This document shows, piece after piece, positions 24,520-37,740 of a stretch of 64,000 nt of DNA. Under the pieces are notes generated by a model that was not told the DNA's origin, ran no database searches, and saw only the letters and a program-made list of their open reading frames with translations. The position numbers and the translations under genes are program-made. How positions within the stretch are numbered: the first letter of the stretch is position 1; each line of letters begins with the position of its first letter. Source of the DNA: Manduca sexta (Eukaryota > Arthropoda > Insecta > Lepidoptera > Sphingidae); the NCBI RefSeq assembly GCF_014839805.1, contig NC_051124.1:6634001-6698000 (forward strand). The letters run 5' to 3'.

Positions 24520-26405
24520 TTTGTGTCAAATGTTATCCTAATTTTATTCCTGATAAACAATAAAACGTATTACATTAGTAATAATAGAAAGTAGGATTTC
24601 CTAGCTAAATTGTTAAATGCTTAACCCATTAGCGTAAGATGTTGGCTAAGAAGTAGATATTCGAGACTTCGAGAGACATCAAGCTGTCTCCAATAGGTAA
24701 TCGCTTTCCGTTTACACGTGTCTCTTCCTCAAATTTGCATATTACATATTTAAATATTTTCTTTATTGATAAACTTGATAGAATTTGTTTATCTTGTGTC
24801 TGCAATTTCTATATTAGCACATACAATAAGCATACTTTTTCTTTCACGAGACACACGCGGAAGACTATTTGCTTGTAATCTCCTGTCAGAATTTTATCAA
24901 ACTTAAACTCATTCCGCAAAACAATTGCAATCTAAATATTTGATAACCTTAAGTGAGATAAGACTGAAGTGAATTCTTTAAGAGCTAGGAATAAAAATTA
25001 AATTACTGTATATTGTGTTCAAAATTACTTTGAAGATCTTTTGAGGGTATAATTTCATGAAGAATCTTTTTACTTAATCGGAAATACGGATCTCCTATCT
25101 GATATCTTGTGCTCCTTAAATTAACCCATAAATTTAAAACTAGTCCCTATAATACAAAATGATAAAATCACAGTTGTATGTCCAACAAATATAGTACACG
25201 AATCTACAATTTGTGGTCCGTTTGTTTCTGCCCACGTACGGGTACCGTAAAACGTTGTACCCAGCGGAGAGTGATGCGTCGACGACCGAACAAAATTGAT
25301 GGAACGACTACTTCCAGATAAACGCTACAACGTAACCGATGTAACTTATGATGCGTAAAAGATGTACGATTTGTACTGCATTATAGGCATTTTATGTCAC
25401 TGGTGGAGTTATGTGCGTTCATTTGAAGCGTTTGGGTAGATTACTAGGTTATAATTCTTATGTAAATCTAGATAATGTATCGATATTTGTTTACAGTTAT
25501 GTGTGAATAATCGTATGGTACCTATTATGTTAATGTTATAAATGTAAGAGGAAGTATACGCGAGCATAACTCACGATGTAGAGATATAAATCAAAACTAG
25601 TATAAATTTTCCAATTATATCAATATCCTTTGTTTATATGAGTTGTTCAGTCGAACAACATTAGGATTGTATATTATTTATTCGTCTGTATATAAAATCT
25701 TTAGTTAAATGTATTCATTTTCTTTTATAAAAACGTTTACATTTAAACTGATTAATTATAAATCAACCTCAATATAACCATATTATAAATTAACCTCAAT
25801 ATAACACTTAACGACGTTTTCATCGATTGAAAAGTAAAAGTTATCCACAGCTTCAGTGGGTCACTAGATTAAGCTCTTAGAAAACAGCTGTTATCACAAA
25901 TTTCTAATACCGTGTTGTTACTTGACGTTACTCGGAACTTTTCACGCTTCTCACCGTGGTAGGAGGTTAGTATAATACAGCACAGAGCTGACTTGTTTCA
26001 TCCTCCAGGAAAACGGCGCGTTAACCATATTTTTAACGCTATCTATATTTATGATAAACATAGAAAAAAAAAACATTTTACAATATGACTTTTCACTTTG
26101 TTTATTTTTTTTTTAAATGTAGATATTATTTCAATAATTTCATAATTAACATGGCACTTACATTGTGGATTCCGTGCATCTCTTTAAGAACACATTGTTT
26201 TAATTTGTATTTTACAATTATCTAATAAACCTAAAAAAAATATTATTAGTAAGTAAATCTTTTCATTTCATATTCCTGTCCGTAACTCGTGAGCCGAAAA
26301 TGTATGGAACAAATTCTCAAGGCTGTTTGCTCGGTGGAGGGACTTAAATAAATACCTTTATGCACGGATAAATGACTCGTTTCTGATACATTTGTTAATA
26401 GGCTT
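24520..26405. other. Non-coding stretch with a small duplication
   Basis: No exon supported. A 27-bp unit ('ttataaatcaacctcaatat' onward) at 25757-25783 is directly repeated at 25784-25810 with a few changes. Confidence 0.5.
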
Positions 26406-26409
26406 AACC

Positions 26410-26427
26410 TACGTGTACGTACACGTA
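26410..26427. repeat. 18-bp perfect palindrome
   Basis: TACGTGTACGTACACGTA is its own reverse complement, with alternating purine-pyrimidine character. It lies 7 bp from a second, longer palindrome. Confidence 0.95.
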
Positions 26428-26434
26428 AAAAATA

Positions 26435-26458
26435 TATTGCTATAACGTTATAGCAATA
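26435..26458. repeat. 24-bp perfect palindrome
   Basis: Centred on AACGTT (26444-26449), with 12 bp on each side matching perfectly. With a small bulge the pairing extends into flanking A/T runs to about 26430-26468. It could extrude as a hairpin or be a dimeric protein-binding site; neither is shown. Confidence 0.95.
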
Positions 26459-26469
26459 CATATATTTTT

Positions 26470-28925
26470 AACACTATTCAGTTATCATTGACTTATTATT
26501 TTTTGATTGGGCTAATAAACTGCTAGTTTGACAGATGGCTATGAATGAGAGTATGGAAATCCGTGTACAAAAATATGATATTATTAGTAATGCTTTTCTG
26601 TTGTATGTCCTTGTTCTTCCCGGTATGCATCGAAATTGTAGGGATAACTAGTGACACGACATCGTTGAGTATATTATTTGCTTGTAAAATCATTTATAAC
26701 TATTATTCATCTTTATATTGAATTCGAAGTTCGAATACAATAACAATTATTCAATCTATATGAATCCAATACTACATATTTACGAAGAATAGGTATAGTG
26801 TACAACAGACAATATTATAGGGTTTTTCTGGGCTCTGAGATTATTGTTTTGCGGTTGTGTACTAGATTTTTTGCTTGTGGTTACTATAAAAGATATAAAC
26901 TTTTAAGGAAAATTACGCATCATACTTTGTAGGTAATATTTTTATGAACTCGTAATGTTGTTTGGCGCGTCCTATAAAATATATTTAGGATTTTTTAAAA
27001 AATCATGGTATACATTTGTCCTAGTTTTGTCTCGCTTCCTCTTACGGTAAATGTCACTCAACATAGGCTCATTACAAGATAATATTGGTTAACTATAACA
27101 GTTGTATATAAGGATGTTTTGTGATATACATTCAGGGAAATTATATAACTTTACCATCCATTCACATGAGTGATAAGCAGATATCCAAACCACACTACAG
27201 TTTATTTTGAACAGTGAAATACTGGTTTACCAATTCTACCCATAATCCACCAGGTTCTTAATTTCCTCTTATTTCATAATACAAGCGCTATATTAGGCAT
27301 GTTCTATATAACATTTATAAAATATAAAAATAGCCGCTCTTGACGGCGTAAGTCTTTTCCTTCTGTTACGCAATTCGGAACTTTTTATGCAATACAAGTA
27401 CATTTTGGTTGTATGCTATAATTATTGGCCGATATTCGTGTTACGGATGCTTCGGTCACGCAATCGAGAATGACCGTAATGGCTAACTGTTGCATGTCGC
27501 AGTATCGGATCGTTCGCTCACGGAAGATTTTTAACGTGGTCGTGTTGCTTGTGATAATTAGTTAATTATTTCTACTTTAATTAAAATTAGATTATAATTT
27601 TTTTGTGCGTTAAAGTCCAGTAGGGGATTTTAGAATAATATGGCATAATAAATAATATTCATAGCATGTATTCTCTACTTATTTTCAATGTGACGATTCT
27701 ATTGATCAATTTCTGCATAAATTTTCTTAGTTAGCATGCTATTTTTTTTTTAGAAATATCTAGGTGAAATCCCTAAGTTTTTGAGATCCATTTATAAACA
27801 GAAATCATATTACCCAGGAACTGCCACAAGAAACAAGACTTCTTTGTATGCTTACACATTATCGCAAAACTCTACCGCAAATATATTTTCCGCGTGAACT
27901 ATGTACAACCAAATTAAAATATGTTGAAATGTCGTTAACAAAGGAAACCGGTTTCTTTATCTTACTGCCTTTTTCCAGGAAAATGTTGACGTAGGTGTCG
28001 GACATAGATAGCAACGTGGATCTAAGTGTTGGGATGTATTTTAAATCTTGTTATTTAAATTACGCTTATGTAGGATATTTGGATTTTTTAAGAATTGTAT
28101 GGGATAGAAGAAATCAAATCACTTAATGTAGTTACTTGAATAGATTTTGTTTTTTTAAGACTACATCATTGTTTATTACGAGTTCAAAATTGGCAAAAAT
28201 CTCAACCTACAGGGTTAAATATTAATCTATAAACCAGTGGTAGACACAAGGCCATAGAATGTAAAATCGAAACGTATACCTATTTCAAGTGCTCTATCTT
28301 TGCCCAACATCCGCATCAGGACATAAACGTATTATTCTGCTGCCTCGTTTCTTGAAGTTTTATAAAGCATAATATAATATTGAGTTTAATCATAGCTATG
28401 TCACAGGTAGTTAAACAAAACTGCGTGTTACTCAACATTGCCATTCAGTACTCAAGGTGAGGTATGCTTTGCATTTTTATAAGCATTGCTGTGCCCTGAA
28501 ACGCTTTGTGTCCAACGAAGTAGGTATTACTGCGAGTATTACTTTCGCTCGAGTACTTTTAAGGTGGACAATGGATATAGAGACTGTCGATTTGTTCGTT
28601 TTTGGCATTCAATCGTGTACGAATGTTTTACTAATTGTTCAAGGGCTAAGCAACGTAACTATGTCTACATGTGATGTCTACAGGAAATGTTCGTGTCGAA
28701 TAAACATGTGCATACGTTTGCGGTTGTCTTTGTGGTTTCATCGTGGTTATAATAATTTCACGTTCTCTCAGAATAATATTTTCTTACCTATTTGATTTGA
28801 ATCGCAAAGAAAACAATTATAATTGAAAATATTTTTTATAATATAATTCGGTTGGGTTAAGAATTGTATAGGTGCTACAATAAATTTGCTAATTGGGTAA
28901 ATAAAGCCGAGCTGTAACGAATAAA
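26470..28925. other. Non-coding stretch, nothing recognised
   Basis: The 112-aa ORF at 28457-28795 has no recognisable domain, no good splice context and an overlapping competing frame, so it is not called. No transposon ends seen. Confidence 0.45.
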
Positions 28926-28927
28926 AC

Positions 28928-29380
28928 TAAATAAATAAATAAAATACTTTATTTATCACGTAGGCGAACAAAGTTGCACTTATGATACGTCAAAACAAAG
29001 AATAAGAATAATTATTATTTCTAAACAACTATTAAAATCACTTATATAACTATGGAGATTTTAAATTAGGGATAAAAGTTTATACAAAGACTAGGTACAA
29101 ACCGAAGTAACCAGCTCGGGCTGGCAAGAGTAGGGGGGAAATAGAAGGGTAACGCGTCGCGATCCTCACCGGCGAGGACATGAGCCCTAACCTAGCTAAC
29201 CTACCAGCCTTTCACTAGCTACCTAAGTGATGACTACCTGAAGAAGAAAAAAGAAACTCCGGGCTTTTTTTGTCATCAATTGTTCAGTACTTCTTTTGTA
29301 TTTTTTCCAAGTCTTTCTTGTACATAGTCACAATAGTTATATAAGCTAATGCACGCACATCACCGTTAACATGGGATAAG
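28928..29380 (-). mobile_element. Jockey-like LINE 3' region, cut by assembly gap
   Basis: Read on the minus strand, this ends in an A-rich tail made of TATTT/AAATA units (28928-28955). Upstream is a GC-richer 3' untranslated part (29110-29265) with 'accagctcgggctggcaaga'. The AAATA-type tail and the jump in GC are typical of lepidopteran jockey/R1-like LINEs. The rest is hidden by the N gap. Confidence 0.55.
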
Positions 29381-29880
29381 NNNNNNNNNNNNNNNNNNNN
29401 NNNNNNNNNNNNNNNNNNNNNNNNNNNNNNNNNNNNNNNNNNNNNNNNNNNNNNNNNNNNNNNNNNNNNNNNNNNNNNNNNNNNNNNNNNNNNNNNNNNN
29501 NNNNNNNNNNNNNNNNNNNNNNNNNNNNNNNNNNNNNNNNNNNNNNNNNNNNNNNNNNNNNNNNNNNNNNNNNNNNNNNNNNNNNNNNNNNNNNNNNNNN
29601 NNNNNNNNNNNNNNNNNNNNNNNNNNNNNNNNNNNNNNNNNNNNNNNNNNNNNNNNNNNNNNNNNNNNNNNNNNNNNNNNNNNNNNNNNNNNNNNNNNNN
29701 NNNNNNNNNNNNNNNNNNNNNNNNNNNNNNNNNNNNNNNNNNNNNNNNNNNNNNNNNNNNNNNNNNNNNNNNNNNNNNNNNNNNNNNNNNNNNNNNNNNN
29801 NNNNNNNNNNNNNNNNNNNNNNNNNNNNNNNNNNNNNNNNNNNNNNNNNNNNNNNNNNNNNNNNNNNNNNNNNNNNNNNN
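29381..29880. other. Assembly gap (500 N)
   Basis: Exactly 500 Ns, a conventional placeholder, so the real size is unknown. Apparent ORFs spanning it are artefacts. Confidence 1.
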
Positions 29881-30271
29881 CAATTGAATTCAAATCTTAC
29901 ATAACAAAAATATAATGATAAGTAAATATATTTTTTAAGTAGTTGCTTTTACTATAAAAACATATACAGTCTTGATTATTTTAAATAACCGTTACACCCG
30001 ACAATAATTTAAAAGGCTTACAGATCGCCTGATTGCTAGATTCGTTATTATTTTTTTTTTATTAGGCATAGATTAGAAACCGATTTCGACATAATGTGCG
30101 GATAGGTTTTTTGTCTATAGTAATTATATTTTAGCGAATAGGCTTGGTTCGTACAGCTCGTTGACCTTGAGAGCGGTGTACGTTTTTTTAATAGACTTTG
30201 ACATGCTCTGAATCGCAATAGTGCCAATATTAAATTGCATGTAAATATCACATTTATTGTTTTATAAGTAA

Positions 30272-30502
30272 GACTGCTCGGATGGCGTAGTTGTATAACG
30301 GTCTCCGGTTCGACTCCCGGGCAAAGTGTATATTAGGTTTTTCTATTCAGTATTAGGCTGGAGCGGGAATTTGTGCTAGATATGGCGATAGAATCGCCGC
30401 CTATTGGCTACATCGTAGCACAGAATACGTATGGCAGAAAGTTGGTGCACCAGTTGTGCCTCTGCCTACCCGTTCGGGTATTAAAGACGTGAATGTGTGT
30501 TT
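30272..30502 (+). mobile_element. tRNA-derived SINE with intact B box
   Basis: The A-box-like TGGCGTAGTTG (30282-30292) and B box GGTTCGACTCC (30307-30317) match RNA polymerase III internal promoter consensus. The body ('gctagatatggcgatagaat', 'cgttcgggtattaaagacgtg') matches the 21.9-kb copy. The A-to-B spacing is shorter than in the 39.8-kb copy, implying a small deletion in the head. Confidence 0.85.
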
Positions 30503-30504
30503 TA

Positions 30505-33365
30505 TAAATGACATGGCATTTGTGCAGTGTGTGGCTAAAATTCTGATATAGTTACTAAAGTTTGTGTTTTCAAATCCGATTGCGGCTTATGCATGAGTTA
30601 AATTGGAGAATAGAACCAGCGATTTTTTGTTTCACAATCAACTCATCATTTGCTAGCGAGACGGATGTTATCGTTATGACAAAAAATATATTATATACTA
30701 CTCATCTCTTGGCGACGTTATTACGTTAAACCAATATTGTAGCTAAAAATTGTCGGTGACCCTCTTTGGCGTATTAGGGCCGGCTGCGGCCTTTCTGTGA
30801 CGGAAATGTCTAAATCATCGTCCACAGCCACCTCTGCGCGGTGACGCCTATTTTGTATCTACCATGAAAATCTTTTACTAATTATTATATCTATGTCTGA
30901 TGAATTAATCAAAAAGTTAGGTCCAGCATCTTACTTCAAGCTAAAATCACCGCTGTTTACATAAATAATTGAATATGACGGTCTCTTTGGTGTTATAACC
31001 GGTTTCTATGGCATTATATACATCAATTACACAACATGGCATATTGTTGTTATTCCCACGATAACTTCCTTAACTGAATGTTGTATTTAACTCGCTAACA
31101 GTTTGCGACATTGAGCTATATTGGTCTTAGTTTGTGTAACCTACGGTCATCCAGAATCATTCACAGACAAAACCCGAGATGGCGACTCCATTCAATTCTA
31201 CCGGCTTATGGAATTTCTTCTTTTCCGGCCAATACTGTTAAATGTTTACTATGTCATATATTTGTTGAATTTTAGTAGTAAAGTGCCGAGTATTTGTTGA
31301 ATTTTATTAGTGAAGCAACTATCAGTTTTGTAGTATAATTAATTTTACCTATGGTATAGTTTAATAACAAGATAATAGCATTTGCGCGATGCCTTAAACC
31401 AGCTGTAGTCTTTCAATCATAGAAATATATTTTTACGTTTTCCATCTTTATTTTCCTACAATATTTATGAAAGTAACCGCTCCGTGTTCAAAAAGCTGAT
31501 AGTAAGCCTAGAAGCCAGTATGTTTTTATCAAACCATGTTGACTCATGGATGCATTTTCAATATCGCCAAAGAAGCTGTGGATAAAAACTAGTCGTGTAG
31601 ACAACATTCGCAGAAACTCTTAAACTGGTTTTAGATGGTAGTCCCGTATAACCACATGCAAGAGCCTACTCTAGGCGTATTATCAACTGAATTAACATAT
31701 CGATATGTTAAGCGTGAACCGGCTTAAGTAATGCATTTAGTCTGTTCAATATTATTTCACGCGTCACTTAATGTGGGCTAATTTGATTTCTAATGTAATA
31801 ATAGTGTTAATGATTCATTTCTTTGATTTAGATGTATATACGGTGTATAGTGTATAATAATTTATAATACTAGTTTATATAATAAAGGATGTATATGCGG
31901 TGTACAGTGTATACATAAATATATATTATTTATATCTACTTATCCTATTAGCTGATAATCTAAAGGTAAATAATTTGACATATAATATTCAAGTTATTTT
32001 AATCCTAAGCAATATATTATGAAACAATTCAGTATCCACCGCCAAGCTTATTGTGTGCTAATCAGTCAAAAGGACATCGATCCAACTCAATCAATACACA
32101 AAGAATCAAGATAACCTGATTTCGAATTGCAAAACGAATGCGAGTCTTTATCCCAATACATCAAAATATATCATATAATATAAATAACTATTTTTCGTAT
32201 CGAAATATGGCGAAGTCAATCAAGTCGTAAAAATAATTATTATTTATATCAAATAATGATTTGATCGCAAGAATTCCATTTAAATCTTCATGAAGAGTTA
32301 ATGAAACACGCACTCATCTACCAAAATATATTTTTGTACAGAAACATCAACCTTATAGCTATGGAATACGGAATAAAATAGAATAATATATGTAATAGGT
32401 GAATCAGATGTATCAATTGTAATGATTGATTTATGCGCCTTTGTACTTTATTGTTCTATCAAGCTTTAGTCTTTTGTGGACTTTCAAATATATTATTATT
32501 GTAATACGATACATAAATAAATAACAGCTACTAACGTTAGATTGTATATAACCAAAAAAGGATCTCGGCCAATCTTACTCCACCTTAATGACGCCGCGGG
32601 TAGCAACGTAAAATCATTGACCTAGAACAGTAAATAAAAAGTAATTAAAATTTACTGGATATTTTTATTTTTATAATTTTAGCATACAGTTCAACAAATT
32701 TCTTTAGTTTTAGTGATTGTTTTAAAGTAATGTCAGTCACTTGCAATACCTCGGCGGGACGAAGGTTGGGCATAACTTACTGGGTGATTTTAGAATCGCG
32801 CCAATTTTAAACTTAACGTGCCCCGAAACATTATATACCATTACGGTACTGACAGTTGTAGAATAAACTTATTTTCTAAAAACCAAGCGGAAACACTACA
32901 CTACTATGAAACTCACTTTTTGTATGAAACAAAAGTATACATTTATATTGGAAATATGATGTTTTTTGCATAATTGTTCAATTTTTTGATTTTTATCCAC
33001 AGTTATCATTAAATGCCTTTACTTACTATATAACTTTCGCCATGGTAAAAATAAAAAAATATATATAATTGGCACATGTATTGCTAAATACACAAATTAT
33101 ATGTACTCGAATTATATTTTGCAACGTGTTAAAATCATAATGAAATGCGTACACATATCTATGTAGTACAGAACGAAATAATTTAGGCAGTGCCTTTTAT
33201 ATTCTCACAGTCCACACATACTTGATTACTAAAAAAATGCATGAGATATTATTACGTATTCTAACCATGTTTAGAATACTTTACAATAATACCGATAGAT
33301 CAATCATGCAGAAAGAACGTTCCGTCCGAATGATTCAGCAGCTGACAGACTTCTGTTTGTCTATA
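30505..33365. other. Non-coding stretch with short direct repeats
   Basis: Two local duplications: 'tatttgttgaatttta' near 31259 repeated near 31291 (32-bp period), and 'gatgtatatacggtgtatag' near 31831 repeated with two changes near 31888. A GC-richer patch at 30755-30850 has no ORF. No exon supported. Confidence 0.5.
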
Positions 33366-33371
33366 TAAATT

Positions 33372-33572
33372 ATTAGCTTTTGCCTGCAGATCCACCCGCG
33401 TAAAAGGTTTTAATGGAATAAATATTTTTACGGGATAACAAGTCTCCCACACTACTTATTAGTAATGTAACTTCCTATTAGAGAAAGAAATTTCAAAATC
33501 GGTGTAGTAGTTCTTGGCATTAGCGCGTACAAACAAACAAACTTTTCACTTATATTAGTAGGTATAGGTAAA
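33372..33572 (-). mobile_element. Helitron-like element (decayed end)
   Basis: 'attagcttttgcctgcagat' is a mutated CTAG end on the minus strand. 'cgggataacaagtctcccac', 'tcggtgtagtagttcttggc' and 'cttatattagtaggtatag' follow in the same order as in the other copies. Confidence 0.55.
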
Positions 33573-33574
33573 AT

Positions 33575-36500
33575 TACATTCGCACTTTATAAGTATGAAC
33601 AATCCTTCCGAAATATTTGCATGGTAAAACGATACTATCGTTCACTGATTCATTCAAACAATTTTAGTTTTGAGATAAAACTATTTAACTATTTTGTTTT
33701 AATATTGTAATTTTAGTTTACAATATTACTTATACGTGCATGTGTTTTTGAGCTGTGGCGATTTATAACTGAAAACTATTTGAATAGCAACTATTGTTAT
33801 TTGACGTTTTATTCCAGTTGACCTTATCCAAGTTACCCAATTAATGGCTATAGAGCCATAGTACGCCACCACGTATAGCCACGTATAGACGTATCGTAAT
33901 GTCCCTTTGAAATGCTTTTTAATGTCCCTTTGAAAATTGTTTGAGAGCGTATTTTTACGCATAGCTAACGCACGCGCAACACACCCTAAATCATTGATAA
34001 CAACGCGATTTTTTTTTGCTTGGCAAGCATGTTTATTCAAGTCCCAAATAAGCTCCCGAGATATAGATTAATGTAGGAATTTTTAGCTGTGTTTACAGGA
34101 TTTTAAAATAGCTTGTAAGAGTAATTTACGCTCTTATTGTAATTTGAATTTAAGTAAATAAAAGAGTAAGTAGCAAATGATTGGGAGCGAAACACATCCG
34201 TTGCCAAACATTTGGCACATTTAGAAACTATAGAAAGTGAACTGAAGTCGACAAAGGTCGGAAGCGATTTTCCAATCGTCAACAACTAACGACCCTTGAA
34301 GAATCAGTCGCCGAAACAAAACAAACGAAACACAATTTCTAAACTCTATATTTGTATTGTACATAATGTTTACGAATCCTATCTATTAGATAAGGCGATA
34401 ATCTTTTATTTTCTTGTGTATTTTTTATCTAGGTAAGCACTTTTATTTGGCTCTACGTAAATATATTTTTTATTCTATAAAAATAAGCATAAGTATAAAA
34501 TTCATATTCGTATATCACTATAAGATGTTGATTATCGAAATTATGTTTCTTTTTTTCAATGACGTCGTTCTAAAATTGATTAGCTTTTTAACCCATAAGG
34601 TAAGTGTTAATATTCCTACGCATAAATGCTTTATTTTATTGACAAATACGATTATGTATACTATATAGATTTTGAGATTTAATGAAATATTTATTTCTCA
34701 ATTTATTAATTCATTAATTTTAATAATAAAATACTTATGACAAGACGTTCATATATAAATACAAAAACACTAATAAATAATGCATCAATATTAAATTACG
34801 TATTATTGAATTTTGTTGTTTATTATTCATGTTGCGTATGTTTTCTTCACAAAGCTGAAGGAAGCGATGCATTCCAAACTTATGACTTGATATGATTTTT
34901 TATGGCTTATTATGTGTGTTTTAAGTATGTTTTAAAAAATTGCAACAATATTAGTATAATTTCAATTACGCCTCTGTATTCTTTGATACTTTCAATTGCG
35001 TAAAATATGAGCCATATTTTAAAACATAAATAGTAAAGTGCTAATGGTGTGTCATATTTCTCTAAATGCACGACGTCCGAGTATTATCTTCTTACAAATT
35101 AAGGTCAGTAATATGCATTGACAGTAAGGTGAAAATTATAATTTTCTAAAAAAGAAAGTATTATTATTAGGAATGAAAGTGAAAATGAATAAATTATCAA
35201 TCGTTTATGAAGATAAGGCGGACTAAACACGAGCCATGTGCGTATCGCATATTGATAAATGTAATTATAACATCGGCAAACGTCGAAAGTGTGTCAGTCG
35301 GCGACCTGACGATACGTTTGGGAGACAGCATTTTCATCGTACCACGATAACTTACAAAATTATTGTTAAAATACAGACAAGTTTTTGAGGTCATCTCTTA
35401 GTTCGTAAAATATATTTTTTTAGTATAGTTCGGTAAACAAATGCAACAGAAAGCTGTTAGTTCTTACTTTACGATATTTCGTGAGATTGTACTACTATTT
35501 ATATATGGAATGAATCTGCAAAGTTTTTGCTTAGTTACATGGAAATTATGAAATTAATTTGAATGAAACGTCCGTTACTTGGAGGTATGTCGCATTGCAT
35601 TTCGGAGAATTAGTTATTAATTCGTCTTATATAATAAGCAGTTTTATATCCGTAGGGCAGAGATGCGAATATTGAAGTGACCATTCTAGTATAAGTATTT
35701 CCAATATATTATAATGGAGTAAAACCACAATCACTGATTATGTTTTAATTATATGGATGAAACATGTGTTCCGCGGTATTGCGTGAACGCACGTTATTGC
35801 GGTCTCCTGAGAATTTAAAAATGTTCCAGCACCTGGTCTTTGTAAACGAATATTGAATTTCGGTCAATAACCCCAGTAACGAGATACTAAGCGTGATTTA
35901 CAATATTGCAAAAATGTTAACGGCATTTAAAGACTTTTTTATAAATATGTAGAGATTATAACAAACAATACCTATTGTATTTATGTAAAATAAAATTGCG
36001 GGTTGCTAAGGGCTTTTGAATGTAGGTGCAGTAGTCGTACTACTGTTAGGAGACTTCTTCTTTTTATTCCAACTTATCCGATCGAATCGGTGTACTAAGC
36101 CAAATTGTACATTTATAAAAAATAAAAGAGGCCTACCCATTTCTCGCTTCCATAAATTAAGTACACAATCGCAAAGTACTATATTATTAAGTGGAGCAAA
36201 TGGGATCCGGACAGGTCTACAAGCACGTAGTTACAATTTGCGAAGGAATTTCTCTGGTTTGGCCGTGTTCCATAGCTTTATCGAGGTTAACGAAAACGAA
36301 CGTCATTACTTCTTACTTACTGCAATAATGTATGCTTTTAGTTCATTTTATAAGTATGATATCATTTAGTTAGTTGTATTGCTAAAAGCAATCATAGATA
36401 ACCCTCTCTACAATGTGTTGATAAAACCGTTTCCTATTTACTATAATATCATTTATTTGATTGCTGATTGCTGTCTACCTATTGTTTGTCTACGTCGTGA

Positions 36501-37605
36501 TGATACTGTATCATCTAGAATATATAGAATCTTCTTAATCAGGTGACTAAGTTCACATAATATTACAAATATATATGAAAACATAACACAAATTTTGCTA
36601 ATACAAATTTGCTATACCTAAGCCTAAGTTAGCCACTAACCCTAAATCTTTACCTTTGCTTTCTTTAATATTCATTCTAGGAAAACATACTCACTGGACT
36701 GCAAAACTTTCCGTTTGCATTTTAGCCTAGTTTTAATAACATACACGGACCGTATTAATAAATGAACATGTAACATAAGATATTCACATAACTTATATTG
36801 GAATCCTTATCCATTAAATTCCAATGTATTGTAACATAGTAATTTATTATTATAAATTATTTATCATAAAATTTCAAATAACCCTTACTTTACATCATGA
36901 TGAGAGGCTATTTTTACTTTAGTTAAAGTACTTACATATTTTATATTTAATACATACTATTCAGATTTACTATTTAGTTATATGAGATTTTTTTTTATAA
37001 TAATATTTATTTTGTAGAGATGGTAGAGATTACCAAAATATGTTTATTTACTAACACGCCATCTATACTAAAGGTTATAAATAAATGCCACAGCGTTGAG
37101 AGTGAAACGCGCTTGCATTACTTTTTAGAGTTGGAAGTTATCGTCACAAGATGGCGCTCATTAATGTTTCCCTCACAACATAGAGGGCGTTAAACGCTTT
37201 GTAAGAATCTTAAATCAAGATAAATAGTAAGTGAAAAATTAAACTTTATTAACTGCATAATATTGTTATTGTATGTTTTCTAATTACAATTGACAATTTT
37301 AATCGGGTGGTATATATTTTTCGAGGAGTTTGATACTGGTCTCATAAAATGTACATAATAATATTATATTTTCTTTACGCCTTCAATTAAGTATAATCAA
37401 GAATAAGTATTTCTGTAGACTCTATAACCTATTATTACATTTTTTTAAAATATGTACATCAATTCGTCAACTGCAAAAATATATCCCTCATGGAAAATCA
37501 ACTGACATCCATCTTTCTGGTTTTGTAAAAACAAAAAGCGTTGTCTGTGTAAATCGACTGCCCCTTGTCCGCTGCATCTTGTTTTATTTTTTCTCGTTGA
37601 AGATG
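33575..37605. other. Non-coding stretch, nothing firm
   Basis: The 104-aa minus ORF (33726-34040) and the 117-aa frame at 36016-36369 show no family motif; the latter lacks a proper ATG (it opens with TTG). A 15-bp unit, 'aatgtccctttgaaa', is tandemly repeated near 33898 and 33920. Confidence 0.45.
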
Positions 37606-37609
37606 TATC

Positions 37610-37740
37610 AGATGCATTATCCTGGAGGCTTTGGGCGTGGCGGGGCTCGGTGAGCGGGGACCGAGCGCGTGCGCATAACTTCGCCGTGACGTCACACGAG
37701 GGCCTGGTAAAAAACGCCATGAACCCAAGCAGTCAAGGCC
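37610..37740 (+). promoter_or_regulatory. CpG-rich patch with CRE-like site, possible promoter of the RhoGEF gene
   Basis: A short GC- and CpG-rich island in AT-rich surroundings. It contains the perfect CRE palindrome TGACGTCA (37687-37694) and a donor-like CTG/GTAAAA at 37706/37707. It lies 1.7 kb upstream of the first recognisable GEF exon on the same strand. A non-coding first exon starting here and splicing to 39442, where an ATG lies three bases inside the exon, would give a coherent gene start. This is inference; no TATA box or initiator decides it. Confidence 0.35.

Noticed and set aside
28457..28795. 112-aa open frame on the + strand
   Set aside because: No ATG-context or family motif, overlapped by another frame, and no splice context.
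29284..29893. Long minus-strand ORFs of 199 and 175 aa
   Set aside because: Made almost entirely of Ns across the assembly gap.
30272..30345. Possible true tRNA gene
   Set aside because: A and B boxes are present, but no cloverleaf acceptor stem closes and the sequence continues into the shared SINE body.
33726..34040. 104-aa minus-strand ORF
   Set aside because: AT-driven composition and no motif; includes a local tandem duplication.
36016..36369. 117-aa open frame on the + strand
   Set aside because: Opens with TTG rather than ATG, no recognisable domain, no splice sites fitting an exon, and mixed codon use. Not supported as a gene.
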